Counted from the stretch's first letter, positions 24,361 to 32,766 are shown. The stretch: 64,000 bases of DNA from Mesorhizobium sp. 131-2-1 (GCF_016756535.1 NZ_AP023247.1:744001-808000), one strand, 5' to 3'. Numbers and translations: made by a program. Notes: generated from the letters alone by a model not told the origin.

Positions 24361-24830
24361 GCGGCGATCTCCGGAATCCCCCCAAGGGCGAGCGACGCGT
24401 TGTAGAATCTCGACTCGCCGGTGATTTCACGGCCGAGCCAATCAGGCAGCATTTCGTCCGGCACGTCTTCCGGCGTCTCGAGCTCGGCAACCACCAGCCC
24501 CGTCAGCAGTCCGCCGAAGACATCGACTTCGTAGAGATAGCCGCTATGCCTAACATGGTGGCGTGTCTTCTCGATGACACGTCCGATGGCGAAGGCCTGC
24601 ATCTCCTGCGCTTCCGCAAGCGGGATTGGATACTCGAACTCGTCGCGCTCGCGCGCCTTGCTGCCGAACTTCAGCGTCAGCTGGGCCGAAACGCCGTCGC
24701 TGATGCGCACGCGAACCGTGCGGCCGGGCGCCGCGGCAAGGTAGAATTGCCGGATGCGGATATCCGCCTCGACCAGGTCGCGCCAGGCGGCGCTGGAGAC
24801 CAGGAATTTGCGTTCGACTTCCTTGCCCAT
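24357..24830 (-). CDS. CYTH-domain (triphosphate tunnel) protein
   Basis: Protein of 157 residues beginning MGKEVERKFLV, with the ExExK-type motif (EVERKF) that opens CYTH enzymes. Further tunnel residues are in RIRQFYLA, VRVRISDG, LTLKFGS and YEVDVFGG and in the closing VVAELETPED. CYTH proteins act on triphosphates, as inorganic triphosphatase, thiamine triphosphatase or class IV cyclase. The linkage to CHAD points to tripolyphosphatase activity (inference). The start at 24830 overlaps nothing upstream; the TetR gene is divergent with 94 bases between. Confidence 0.88.
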   Translation of the reverse strand: MGKEVERKFLVSSAAWRDLVEADIRIRQFYLAAAPGRTVRVRISDGVSAQLTLKFGSKARERDEFEYPIPLAEAQEMQAFAIGRVIEKTRHHVRHSGYLYEVDVFGGLLTGLVVAELETPEDVPDEMLPDWLGREITGESRFYNASLALGGIPEIAA

Positions 24831-24903
24831 GGCCGCGCACTAAAGCGTGCGCGAAGGGACATGGCAAGCCGAAGCTGAGGCCGAAGCTGAGATTCAAATT
24901 GAC

Positions 24904-24925
24904 TTTAATCAATCGATTGATTAAA
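24904..24925. promoter_or_regulatory. Perfect 22-bp palindromic operator at the cecR-like start
   Basis: TTTAATCAAT-CG-ATTGATTAAA is a perfect palindrome whose last base is the A of the ATG at 24925. It is AT-rich in a GC-rich neighbourhood. Its place fits autorepression by the TetR-family product of the adjoining gene, covering the start of the whole exporter operon. Confidence 0.75.
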
Positions 24926-25656
24926 TGAGTGGTATGAGCAAGAAAACGAACGTCAAACCTTCCCTTCGCGAAGCCTCTCCCGCCGAGCAAACGCGCGCCG
25001 CGCTTGTGCATGCGGCGCTGAAGCTGTTCGGCCGGCAAGGCTTCGACGGCACCTCGACGCGGGAGATCGCGGCGGAGGCCAAGGCCAATATCGGCTCCAT
25101 CGCCTATCATTTCGGCGGCAAGGAAGGGTTGCGCGCCGCCGCCGCCGACTACATCGTCGACACCATCCAGACGATCGCCGGACAAGCACTTGGAAGCCAG
25201 GCCATCGGCGCGGCACCGGCGGGCGCGGAGGCGGCACGGGCGCAGCTCTTCGCGGCGCTGGAGCGGATGGTGGCCTTCATCGTTGCAAGCCCGCAGGCCG
25301 GAGAGATCGTACAATTCGTACTTCGAGAGCTTTCCCACCCGACCGCCGCGCTCGACCGTATCTATGCCGGTGTGTTCGAGCCGACGCATCGCAGGCTGTG
25401 CATGATCTGGGAGCAGGCGACGGGCGAACCGGCCGAAAGCGAGCGCACCCGGCTCACCGTGTTCACGCTGATCGGCCAGGTGATCTATTTCCGCATCGGC
25501 CGCGAGGCTGTGATGCGCCGGATGGGCTGGCGCGAGATCGGCGAGGCCGAGGCGGCCAAGGTGGTGGCGATCGTCTCGGACAATCTCAGCGCAATTCTCG
25601 CCGCGAGAGATATGGCCGCCGGCACCAAGGCCGCCCGCAAGGAGGGCAAATCATGA
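24925..25656 (+). CDS. cecR: TetR-family regulator, CecR/YbiH-like
   Basis: Repressor of 243 residues. Residues 17-65 are a TetR helix-turn-helix (RAALVHAALKLFGRQGFDGTSTREIAAEAKANIGSIAYHFGGKEGL). The C-terminal domain (VQFVLRELSHPTAALDRIYAGVFEPTHRRL) matches the CecR/DUF1956 type. The next three genes are the matching ybhG-F-S set, as in the E. coli cecR-ybhGFSR operon. ATG codons at 24925 and 24934 are both possible; neither has a clear ribosome site, so a short or absent leader is likely. The 22-bp palindrome overlapping the first ATG is its probable operator. Confidence 0.85.
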   Translation: MSGMSKKTNVKPSLREASPAEQTRAALVHAALKLFGRQGFDGTSTREIAAEAKANIGSIAYHFGGKEGLRAAAADYIVDTIQTIAGQALGSQAIGAAPAGAEAARAQLFAALERMVAFIVASPQAGEIVQFVLRELSHPTAALDRIYAGVFEPTHRRLCMIWEQATGEPAESERTRLTVFTLIGQVIYFRIGREAVMRRMGWREIGEAEAAKVVAIVSDNLSAILAARDMAAGTKAARKEGKS

Positions 25657-26606
25657 GCTTTCTCTGTTCGCTGCCGCTTGCCGCCCAGCTGTTTGGCGCC
25701 TGCGCGCCGGCGGCACCGCTGGCCGTCGGCTATGTCGAGGGCGACTATGTGCTGCTGGCGCCGATCGAGGTGGCGCAGGTGGAGACGGTTGCGGTCAGGC
25801 GCGGCGACCGCGTTGCGCCGGGCGCGACGGTGGTGACGCTGGAGAGCGCCGACGCCAAGATCGCCGTCGCGCAGGCCGAGGCGGCACTTGCGCAGGCGCA
25901 GGCGCAGCTTGCCGACCTGCAAGTGGGCAAGCGCCCCGAAGAGATCGCCGTGCTCAAGGCGCAAGTCGACATGGCCAGGGCGCAAGCCGCCGACGCCAAG
26001 CGCCGGTATGACCGGGCCAGCGACCTCTACAAGCGCGGCACCGGCACGCAGGCCGACTACGACACGGCGTCGGCCGCGCTGGAGACCGCCAACGCGCAGG
26101 TCGGCCAGGCCGAGGCCAACCTCGCCGTCGGCGGACTGCCGGCGCGGCCGGAGACGATCAAGGCCGCCGACAACCAGGTCCAGCAGGCGCAATCGGCGCT
26201 GGAACAGGCTCAGTGGCGGCTGTCCAAGCGCGTGCTGACGGCGCCCTCGCCCGGCCGCGTCAACGACGTGATCCGCAATGCGGGCGACACCGCCGGCCCG
26301 ACCGCGCCGGTCGTCTCGATGCTGCCGGACGGCGCCGTGAAGCTCAGCGTTTATGTGCCGGAAAGCGCCTTCTCCTCGGTCAAGGTCGGCGCACTGCTCA
26401 ACGTCCATTGCGACGGCTGCGGGCCCAATCTGAAGGCGCGCATCAGCTACGTATCGCCGGATCCGGAATTCACGCCGCCGGTGATCTATTCGCTCGAGAA
26501 CCGGCAGAAGCTGGTGTTTCTGGTCGAGGCGCGGCCGGAGGGCGATGCCAGCTCGCTGCAGCCCGGGCAGATCGTCGACGTCGACCTTGCGGATGTTGGA
26601 AAATGA
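25653..26606 (+). CDS. ybhG: HlyD/YbhG-like membrane fusion subunit
   Basis: Periplasmic adaptor of 317 residues. A short hydrophobic N-terminus with a near-lipobox (LFGAC) suggests export, perhaps as a lipoprotein. A biotinyl-lipoyl half (VGYVEGDYVLLAPIEVAQVETVAVRRGDRVAPG) is followed by a long Ala/Gln-rich coiled coil (about residues 70-200) and the second half with LTAPSPGRVNDVIRNAGD. It joins the inner-membrane ABC exporter to an outer partner. It overlaps the regulator gene by four bases and the ATPase gene by four bases. Confidence 0.87.
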   Translation: MSFLCSLPLAAQLFGACAPAAPLAVGYVEGDYVLLAPIEVAQVETVAVRRGDRVAPGATVVTLESADAKIAVAQAEAALAQAQAQLADLQVGKRPEEIAVLKAQVDMARAQAADAKRRYDRASDLYKRGTGTQADYDTASAALETANAQVGQAEANLAVGGLPARPETIKAADNQVQQAQSALEQAQWRLSKRVLTAPSPGRVNDVIRNAGDTAGPTAPVVSMLPDGAVKLSVYVPESAFSSVKVGALLNVHCDGCGPNLKARISYVSPDPEFTPPVIYSLENRQKLVFLVEARPEGDASSLQPGQIVDVDLADVGK

Positions 26607-27523
26607 ACGTCATCGACGTCCACGGTCTGGTCAAGCGCTTCGGCAACAAGACCGTCGTCGACCATGTGACGATGACGGTGGCCGAGGGTGAGATCGTCGG
26701 CTTCCTCGGGCCTAACGGCTCGGGCAAGACGACGACGATCCGTATCATGTGCGGCCTGCTCACGCCTGACGAGGGCGAAGGCACGGTGCTCGGCTTCGAC
26801 ATCCGTACCGACAGTCTCAGGATCAAGCGCGAAGTCGGCTACATGACGCAGAAATTCTCGTTCTACGAGGACCTGACGATCGGCGAGAACCTCGAATTCG
26901 TAGCGCGACTTTATAAGCTAAGACCGGTCGAGGAGCATGTGGCGCGGACGCTGGAGGAGCTTGGCCTGACGACGCGGCGCAACCAGCTCGCCGGCACGCT
27001 GTCGGGCGGCTGGAAGCAACGGCTGGCGCTGGCCGCCTGCATCATGCACAAGCCGAAGCTGCTGCTGCTCGACGAGCCGACGGCGGGCGTCGACCCCAAG
27101 GCAAGGCGCGAATTCTGGGACGAGATCCACCGGCTGGCGAGCGGCGGCCTGACCGTGCTGGTCTCCACCCATTACATGGACGAGGCCGAGCGCTGCCACC
27201 GCATCAGCTACATCTCCTACGGCAAGATGCTGGCCACCGGCACGGTGGACGAGGTGGTGAAGAATGCCGGGCTCACCACCTTTGTCGTGCAGGGGCCGCG
27301 CCTCGACCAGGTCGCGGAGGCGCTGCAGGGACGCCCGGGCGTCGACCAGGTGGCGCCGTTCGGCGCGACGCTGCATGTGGTGGGTTCCGACAAGGCGGTG
27401 CTTGAGGCGGCGCTCGCCGATGTCGAGAAGGAGCACAAGGGCGTGACCGTGATGCCGGGCGAGACCAGCCTCGAGGACGTCTTCATCCAGTTCATGTCCG
27501 GCTCGAAGGACAATATGGCATGA
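26603..27523 (+). CDS. ABC exporter ATP-binding protein, YbhF-like (single domain)
   Basis: ATPase of 306 residues with Walker A GPNGSGKTT (about residue 36), signature LSGGWKQR, Walker B LLLLDEPT and switch His in STHYMDE. E. coli YbhF has two such domains in one chain; this has one and would act as a homodimer. It sits between the fusion protein and the permease, with ATGA overlaps on both sides. It powers export of an unknown drug-like or hydrophobic substrate; the E. coli operon affects sensitivity to some antibiotics. Confidence 0.9.
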   Translation: MNVIDVHGLVKRFGNKTVVDHVTMTVAEGEIVGFLGPNGSGKTTTIRIMCGLLTPDEGEGTVLGFDIRTDSLRIKREVGYMTQKFSFYEDLTIGENLEFVARLYKLRPVEEHVARTLEELGLTTRRNQLAGTLSGGWKQRLALAACIMHKPKLLLLDEPTAGVDPKARREFWDEIHRLASGGLTVLVSTHYMDEAERCHRISYISYGKMLATGTVDEVVKNAGLTTFVVQGPRLDQVAEALQGRPGVDQVAPFGATLHVVGSDKAVLEAALADVEKEHKGVTVMPGETSLEDVFIQFMSGSKDNMA

Positions 27524-28656
27524 ACGCGGTCTTCTCCTTCGCCAGGCTCGGCGCGCTGCTGATCAAGGAGTTCATCCAGATGCGGCGCGACCGCATCACC
27601 TTCGCCATGATGCTGGGCGTGCCGCTGATGCAGCTGGTGCTGTTCGGCTATGCCATCAACAACGACCCGAAGAGCCTGCCGGCCGCCCTCGTGGCCACGA
27701 GCAGCGATCCCTACACGCGCGCCATGGTTTCGGCGCTGCAGACCACCGGCTACTACCGCTTCGACCATGTCGCGCAAAGTGCCGCGGAGGCCGAATTCCT
27801 GATGTCGCGCGGCGACGTCGCCTTCGTCGTCACCATCCCCGCCGACTTCGCCCGTCGGGTCGAGCGTGGCGACAATCCGCAGATCCTGATCGAGGCCGAC
27901 GCCACCGACCCGGCGGTGGCCAGCGGCGCCATCTCGACGCTGGGCACGGTGGCCAACCAGGCACTGCTTCGGGCGCGCGGCATGCAGGAGGCGGCCGCGG
28001 AAACGGCCAAGGGCCAGCTCGAAGTGGTGGTGCACCGCCGCTACAATCCGGAAGGCATCTCGCAATACAACATCGTGCCCGGCCTGCTCGGCGTCATCCT
28101 GCAGATGACGATGGTGATGATGACCTCGATCGCGCTGACGCGCGAGACCGAGCGCGGCACGATGGAAAACCTGCTCGCCATGCCCTCCAGCCCGCTGGAG
28201 ATCATGATGGGCAAGGTGCTGCCCTATCTGGTGGTCGGCGCCGTGCAGGTGGTGGTGGTGCTGGCGGCGGCGAAGCTCTTGTTCACCATCCCCTTCACCG
28301 GGTCGATCTCGCTGCTGTTGAGCGCGGTGCTGATCTTCGTGCTGGCGCTGGTGCTGCTCGGCTACACGATCTCGACGATCGCCCGCACGCAGATGCAGGC
28401 GCTGCAGCTCACTTTCTTCTTCTTCCTGCCCTCGATCATGCTGTCGGGCTTCATGTTCCCCTATCGCGGCATGCCAGGCTGGGCGCAGCTGTTCGGCGAG
28501 ATCCTGCCGCTGACGCATTTCCTGCGCATCATCCGCGCGGTGATGCTGAAGGGCGCCGAGCTGCCGGCGGTGGCGACCGAGATCGGCTGGCTGGTGCTGT
28601 TCGTGGCGCTGTTCGCCGGCGTCGCGCTGGTGCGCTTCAGGCGGACGCTGGACTAG
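27520..28656 (+). CDS. ABC-2 exporter permease, YbhS/YbhR-like
   Basis: Permease of 378 residues of the ABC-2 long type: one N-terminal membrane segment (about 25-45), a large periplasmic domain (about residues 45-175, with DFARRVERGDNPQILIEADATDP), then five membrane segments with MENLLAMPSSPLEIMMGKVLPYLVVG and PSIMLSGFMFPYRGMPGWAQ. E. coli has two such permeases, YbhS and YbhR, in the operon; here only one is present and a palindromic repeat follows at once. The four genes therefore form a compact version of the system. Confidence 0.9.
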   Translation: MNAVFSFARLGALLIKEFIQMRRDRITFAMMLGVPLMQLVLFGYAINNDPKSLPAALVATSSDPYTRAMVSALQTTGYYRFDHVAQSAAEAEFLMSRGDVAFVVTIPADFARRVERGDNPQILIEADATDPAVASGAISTLGTVANQALLRARGMQEAAAETAKGQLEVVVHRRYNPEGISQYNIVPGLLGVILQMTMVMMTSIALTRETERGTMENLLAMPSSPLEIMMGKVLPYLVVGAVQVVVVLAAAKLLFTIPFTGSISLLLSAVLIFVLALVLLGYTISTIARTQMQALQLTFFFFLPSIMLSGFMFPYRGMPGWAQLFGEILPLTHFLRIIRAVMLKGAELPAVATEIGWLVLFVALFAGVALVRFRRTLD

Positions 28657-28657
28657 A

Positions 28658-28700
28658 GCAATTCCAGGAAAGTGTGTAACGGTTTTCCGTCCGGAATTGC
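28658..28700. repeat. GCAATTCC-type palindromic repeat, copy 1
   Basis: GCAATTCC at 28658-28665 and GGAATTGC at 28693-28700 with inner AGGAAA and TTTTCC pairing. It begins two bases after the permease stop. A second copy in reverse orientation is at 62201-62244. Confidence 0.75.
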
Positions 28701-28812
28701 GTAGAAACAAAGATTTAGAGCGTCCGGCAAGCATGGGCTGCGGATGCTTGTCGGAGCTGTTCCGGGCACTCGAATGCGATAGAGTGGTGGTCTCATCAGG
28801 CGGACTGGTCCC

Positions 28813-29778
28813 ATGCGGGTCGTCGATACGGCAGAGGTCATCTTTCTCGTCGACAATACGACGGACAGCCTTTCTTCGAACCCTGGCTTCGTCGAAACCG
28901 AGTTCGCCCGCCTTCGCCGTCGCGGAATGCCATGGCTGTCCGGGAAATGCCTGTGCTGCGCCGCGCATGGGCTTTCCTGCCTGATCACCGCCCGCACCGC
29001 GGCCGCCAGCCGCACGCTCCTGTTCGACACCGGGCCCGAGGAGTGGGTGTTCGAGCGCAACGCGGTCAGGCTCGGCGTCGATCTCGGTGAGGTCGACGCG
29101 GTGATGCTGTCGCACGGTCACTGGGATCATGCCGGTGCGATGCCGCGCGCCCTGCAGATGATCGCCATGGGCAATGGCGGGCAGCCCGTCCCGACCTACA
29201 TGCATCCCGATATGTTCGCCTTGCGGGCGACCAAATCCGGCGATGGGCAATTTCGGCCGATGGAACTTGTGCCGAGCGTGGAGGTCCTGTCCGGAAGCGG
29301 CGCCGACGTCATCGTTACCCGCGACGAGCAACTGCTTTTTGACGAGACGTTTTCCATCAGCGGTGAAATCCCTCGTGTGACCCGGTTCGAGCGCGGCTTC
29401 CCCGGCCAGTATCGCCAGACCACAGCAGGCAGTTGGGAGCTGGACGAAGTCATGCCGGACGAGCGTTTCGTGGCGATCAACGTGGCCGGCAAGGGGCAAG
29501 TCGTCTTCACCGCCTGCTCACACGCCGGCCTGATCAACGTTCTGACGCACGCCCGGGCACGGTTTCCGGATATCCCGCTCTACGGCGTTTTTGGCGGCTT
29601 CCACCTATCTGGAATCACCGAGTCGATCATCCCGGAGACGGTCGAAGCACTGGCCGAGTTTGACCTACAACTGATATCGCCCGGGCATTGCACGGGTTGG
29701 CGCGCGGTGAGCGCACTTGCGGCTGCCTATGGCGAGAGGGTCGTGCCATCAGTGGTCGGCAAAACGTTCGTACTTTGA
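28813..29778 (+). CDS. MBL-fold metallo-hydrolase
   Basis: Protein of 321 residues, metallo-beta-lactamase fold. The metal motif is HGHWDHAG (about residue 97), with later ligands in ACSHAGLINV and GGFHL and a final GHCTGW. The segments CLCCAAHGLSCLI and SHAGLINV follow the pattern of the archaeal dihydropterin-ribofuranosyl-aminobenzene-phosphate synthase-like branch (MJ0301/Tflp type), whose bacterial members have no settled function. No signal peptide. It stands alone between the exporter operon and a convergent dehydratase gene. Confidence 0.82.
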   Translation: MRVVDTAEVIFLVDNTTDSLSSNPGFVETEFARLRRRGMPWLSGKCLCCAAHGLSCLITARTAAASRTLLFDTGPEEWVFERNAVRLGVDLGEVDAVMLSHGHWDHAGAMPRALQMIAMGNGGQPVPTYMHPDMFALRATKSGDGQFRPMELVPSVEVLSGSGADVIVTRDEQLLFDETFSISGEIPRVTRFERGFPGQYRQTTAGSWELDEVMPDERFVAINVAGKGQVVFTACSHAGLINVLTHARARFPDIPLYGVFGGFHLSGITESIIPETVEALAEFDLQLISPGHCTGWRAVSALAAAYGERVVPSVVGKTFVL

Positions 29779-29827
29779 CGCCCTTGGACCGAGCTGGCAG
29801 CCCAACGCCTCGGGACCCGCCGCTACC

Positions 29828-30805
29828 TCACGCCGCCGCCAGGATTTCCGCATAGGTGCCGAAATCGACATTGCCGCCGGAGAGCACGACGGCGACGCAT
29901 TTGCCGGCGAGATCGATCTCGCCCGACCCAAGTGCCGCGAGCGCAACGCAGCCGCCGGGCTCGACCACCAGCTTGAGAAACGCCATGGCGTCGCGCATCG
30001 CCTGGGCGGTCGCCTTGTCGGACACGGCGACGGCGCCGGCGAGGTTTTTGCGGTTGATCTCGAAGGTGATGACGCCGGGCTCGGCGGTGAGGATGGCGTC
30101 GCAGATCGAGTTGTGGCCGGGCTCGTTGGCGACCCTTTCGCCCTTGGCCAGCGAGCGGCGGGTGTCGTCGAAATATTCCGGCTCTGCCGCCCACACGGCG
30201 GTGTCCGGCGAGGCATCCTTGACGGCAACGGAAATGCCGCTCGACAGTCCGCCACCGCCGCAGGGGATGACGACCGCGTCGAGATGCAGGCCGAGAGCCT
30301 TGGCCTGGGTCATCAACTCGAGGCCGATCGTGCCCTGGCCGGCGATGATGGCCGGATCGTCGAAGGGCGGCACCAGCGCCATGCCCTTTTCCAGCCAGGG
30401 ACGGACCACCGTCATGCGGTCATCGCGAAAGCGGTCGAACGGAACCACCTCGGCGCCCATCTTGCGGACGTTGCCGATCTTCATCGCCGGCGCGTCGGCC
30501 GGCATGGCGATGACCGCCTTGACGCCGAACATCGCGGCGGAAGCGGCGACGCCCTGCGCATGATTGCCCGAGGAGAAGGCAACGACGCCACGGCCGCGCT
30601 CCTCCTCGCTCAGCGACGACAGCTTGTTGTAGGCGCCGCGGAACTTGAACGAGCCGGTGCGCTGCAGCGTCTCCGGCTTGAACAGGATGCGGCCGCCATA
30701 GCGCTTGTTCAGCTCCGGCGATTCGATCAGCGGCGTCTCGACGATGAGGCCGGAGAGGCGCGCGGCGGCGCGGCGGATATCGGCGATGCCGGGAGGGACG
30801 GTCAT
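29828..30805 (-). CDS. Threonine/serine dehydratase, PLP fold II
   Basis: Pyridoxal-phosphate enzyme of 325 residues. The Schiff-base Lys is in TGSFKFRGAYNK (about residue 53), followed by FSSGNHAQGVA and the phosphate-binding GGGGLSSG. No ACT regulatory domain follows, so this is the short catabolic or racemase-like type rather than biosynthetic IlvA. It converts threonine or serine to the keto acid and ammonia; serine racemase activity is also possible. The start at 30805 (MTVPPGIADIRRAA) is preferred to 30865 because family similarity begins there. Confidence 0.88.
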   Translation of the reverse strand: MTVPPGIADIRRAAARLSGLIVETPLIESPELNKRYGGRILFKPETLQRTGSFKFRGAYNKLSSLSEEERGRGVVAFSSGNHAQGVAASAAMFGVKAVIAMPADAPAMKIGNVRKMGAEVVPFDRFRDDRMTVVRPWLEKGMALVPPFDDPAIIAGQGTIGLELMTQAKALGLHLDAVVIPCGGGGLSSGISVAVKDASPDTAVWAAEPEYFDDTRRSLAKGERVANEPGHNSICDAILTAEPGVITFEINRKNLAGAVAVSDKATAQAMRDAMAFLKLVVEPGGCVALAALGSGEIDLAGKCVAVVLSGGNVDFGTYAEILAAA

Positions 30806-30922
30806 GGGCGTGGCCTTGCGGAAAATGACCGCCCATGGTGCACGGAAATTGTCCCGGCGCGCCAACGAAAAAATGTGATGGTTACAAGGTTGGTGATGAT
30901 GGCGCCGGCAGCCGTCACCTTC

Positions 30923-31109
30923 GTCATTCTAGGGCGGAGCAAGGAGCGAAGCGACGCGCGCAGGCCCTAGAATCCATGCCGTGATGTCCGTGACGTGCAA
31001 AAGCAGGTCAGAATTGGGCAGCATTTACAGCGGATTGAGACGCTTGTTCTGGGCCGCTGCGTCCTTTGATCGAGGTCACGGCATGGATCCTCGGGTCAAG
31101 CCCGAGGAT
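30923..31109. repeat. Composite hairpin element
   Basis: In the 325-base gap between the dehydratase and the next gene lie three nested pairings: ATTCTAGGGC (30926-30935) with GCCCTAGAAT (30964-30973); ATCCATGCCGTGA (30972-30984) with TCACGGCATGGAT (31076-31088); and ATCCTCGGG with CCCGAGGAT (31087-31109). All are perfect. It reads as a dispersed repeat unit of about 190 bp. No reading frame is apparent. Confidence 0.7.
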
Positions 31110-31130
31110 GACGAAGCGAAGGAAAGCACC

Positions 31131-31454
31131 TCACCCCAACAACGTCCTTTGCCTTTTGCTGCCGCCGAGCTTGCGCCAGGCGTTGAAGCGGTGAGTGGCG
31201 GCGGCGAACGAGATCTTCATCTGCTGGGCGACCGAATAGCGCGACTTGCCGTCGTCGAACATGCGGTAGCAGCACTCGACGCCCTCTTCGGTCAGCTTGC
31301 CGTCCGGAGCCTTGTTGTGCGGATTGGCGGGATCGAATTTCTCGACCTGCTGGTCGACCAGGCCTTTCAGGCGCTGCAGGTCGGCCTCGATGCTGGCGAT
31401 GAGATCGAGGACGGGCTTCGGGTCAAAGGCGTGTGCATGCTCTTTTGTCGGCAT
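31131..31454 (-). CDS. Conserved small protein with HTH-like C-terminus
   Basis: Protein of 107 residues beginning MPTKEHAHAFDPKPVLD. The N-terminal half is a helical segment (LIASIEADLQRLKGLVDQQVEKF), possibly a coiled coil; the C-terminal half (SRYSVAQQMKISFAAATHRFNAWRKLGG) reads like a helix-turn-helix in which AAATHRFNAWRK would be the recognition helix. The start at 31454 has AAAGGAA upstream. Two cysteines are adjacent (ECCYRMF). I do not recognise the family. It is divergent from mbfA across the Irr-type box. Confidence 0.68.
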   Translation of the reverse strand: MPTKEHAHAFDPKPVLDLIASIEADLQRLKGLVDQQVEKFDPANPHNKAPDGKLTEEGVECCYRMFDDGKSRYSVAQQMKISFAAATHRFNAWRKLGGSKRQRTLLG

Positions 31455-31597
31455 CCGGGAATTCCTTTCTCTTGGCCTAGGCTTGGCCATATAGGTGAAC
31501 GTTTACCGATAATGAAGTCCTTGCAGGCAAATCCCGGATCAACAAATTTTGTATCCGCAGGCGATGCGCGATTGACCGGCCGCGGGTCAAACCATAG

Positions 31598-31613
31598 TTT
31601 AGAACAATTCTAA
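31598..31613. promoter_or_regulatory. ICE/Irr box upstream of mbfA
   Basis: TTTAGAACAATTCTAA, an inverted repeat (TTAGAA and TTCTAA around CAA) that agrees with the rhizobial iron control element bound by Irr. It lies 18 bases before the mbfA start, where Irr binding would block transcription under low iron. Confidence 0.75.
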
Positions 31614-31630
31614 TCTAGGGTGATTTCCTC

Positions 31631-32614
31631 ATGCTTTCGCGTGTTTTCGGCTTCGGCCGCCGTTCCTTCGATTCGCTCAGCGAGCAGGAGATCCTGGCGC
31701 TGGCCATATCGTCGGAGGAAGATGACGGGCGCATCTACCGCGCCTATGCCGACGGACTGGCGCAAGACTTCCCGCAATCGGCCAAGGTGTTCGAGGCGAT
31801 GGCGGAGGAAGAGGACGGCCACCGCGATTCGCTGATCGAGCTCTATCGCAAGCGTTTCGGCGAGCGCATTCCGCTGATCCGGCGCGAGCATGTCAGGGGC
31901 TATTACGAGCGCAAGCCCGACTGGCTGGTCAGGCCGCTCGGCGTCGAGGCCGTGCGCCGGCAGGCCGAAGCGATGGAGCAGCAGGCCTATCGCTTCTATG
32001 TCGAGGCCGCCAAGCGCACAACCGATGCCTCAACCCGCAAACTGCTCGACGAGCTGGCCGTGGCCGAGCAGGGCCACGAGAGCTCGGCGCACGAACTGGA
32101 GCAGAAACATGTTCCGGGCGAGGTCAAGGCCGAGGAGGCGACGGCCGAGCAACGCCAGTTCATCCTCACCTATGTGCAGCCGGGACTGGCCGGGCTGATG
32201 GACGGTTCGGTGTCGACGCTGGCGCCGATCTTCGCCGCGGCCTTCGCCACGCACGACACGTTCCAGACCTTCCTGGTCGGGCTGGCCGCTTCGATCGGCG
32301 CCGGCATCTCGATGGGCTTCACCGAAGTCGCTTCCGACGACGGCAAGCTGTCGGGCCGCGGCTCGCCGCTGAAACGCGGACTGACCGTCGGCATCATGAC
32401 GACGCTCGGCGGTCTCGGCCATGCGCTGCCTTATCTCATCCCGTTCTTCTGGACGGCAACGGCGGTCGCCGCCGTGGTGGTGTTCTTCGAATTGTGGGCG
32501 ATCGCCTTCGTGCAGAACCGCTACATGCAGACACCGTTCTGGCGCGCCGCCTTCCAGGTCGTGCTGGGCGGGGCGCTGGTGTTCGCGGCCGGCGTGCTGA
32601 TCGGGAATGCGTAG
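31631..32614 (+). CDS. mbfA: Membrane-bound ferritin MbfA (erythrin-VIT1 fusion)
   Basis: Protein of 327 residues in two parts. Residues 1-165 are a ferritin-like diiron domain with repeated E and ExxH ligands (SEEDDGRIYRAYADGL, AMAEEEDGHRDSLIELY, AVAEQGHESSAHELE). Residues 180-325 are a VIT1/CCC1-like membrane domain (GLMDGSVSTLAPIFAAAFA, GAGISMGFTEV). In Bradyrhizobium and Agrobacterium MbfA exports iron and protects against iron and peroxide stress, and is repressed by Irr. The ICE-type box just upstream supports the same control here. Confidence 0.93.
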   Translation: MLSRVFGFGRRSFDSLSEQEILALAISSEEDDGRIYRAYADGLAQDFPQSAKVFEAMAEEEDGHRDSLIELYRKRFGERIPLIRREHVRGYYERKPDWLVRPLGVEAVRRQAEAMEQQAYRFYVEAAKRTTDASTRKLLDELAVAEQGHESSAHELEQKHVPGEVKAEEATAEQRQFILTYVQPGLAGLMDGSVSTLAPIFAAAFATHDTFQTFLVGLAASIGAGISMGFTEVASDDGKLSGRGSPLKRGLTVGIMTTLGGLGHALPYLIPFFWTATAVAAVVVFFELWAIAFVQNRYMQTPFWRAAFQVVLGGALVFAAGVLIGNA

Positions 32615-32623
32615 CGCGACTCC

Positions 32624-32766
32624 CCTTCTCCCCTTGTGGAGAAGGTGGATCGGCGCGCAGCGCCGAGACGGATGAGGGGTGTTCGAGCGGAGTGAGGCGT
32701 TGGCGTTCCCTGGAACACCCCTCATCCGTCGCCTTCGGCGACACCTTCTCCCACAGGGGGAGAAGG
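32624..32766. repeat. Large palindromic repeat, copy 3
   Basis: Third copy, 143 bp, same orientation as copy 2 and very close in sequence. It fills the gap between the convergent mbfA and ABM genes and begins 10 bases after the mbfA stop. Confidence 0.9.

Noticed and set aside
27217..29499. 760-codon minus-strand frame
   Set aside because: Runs across three unrelated plus-strand genes and a repeat; its composition is that of an antisense shadow.
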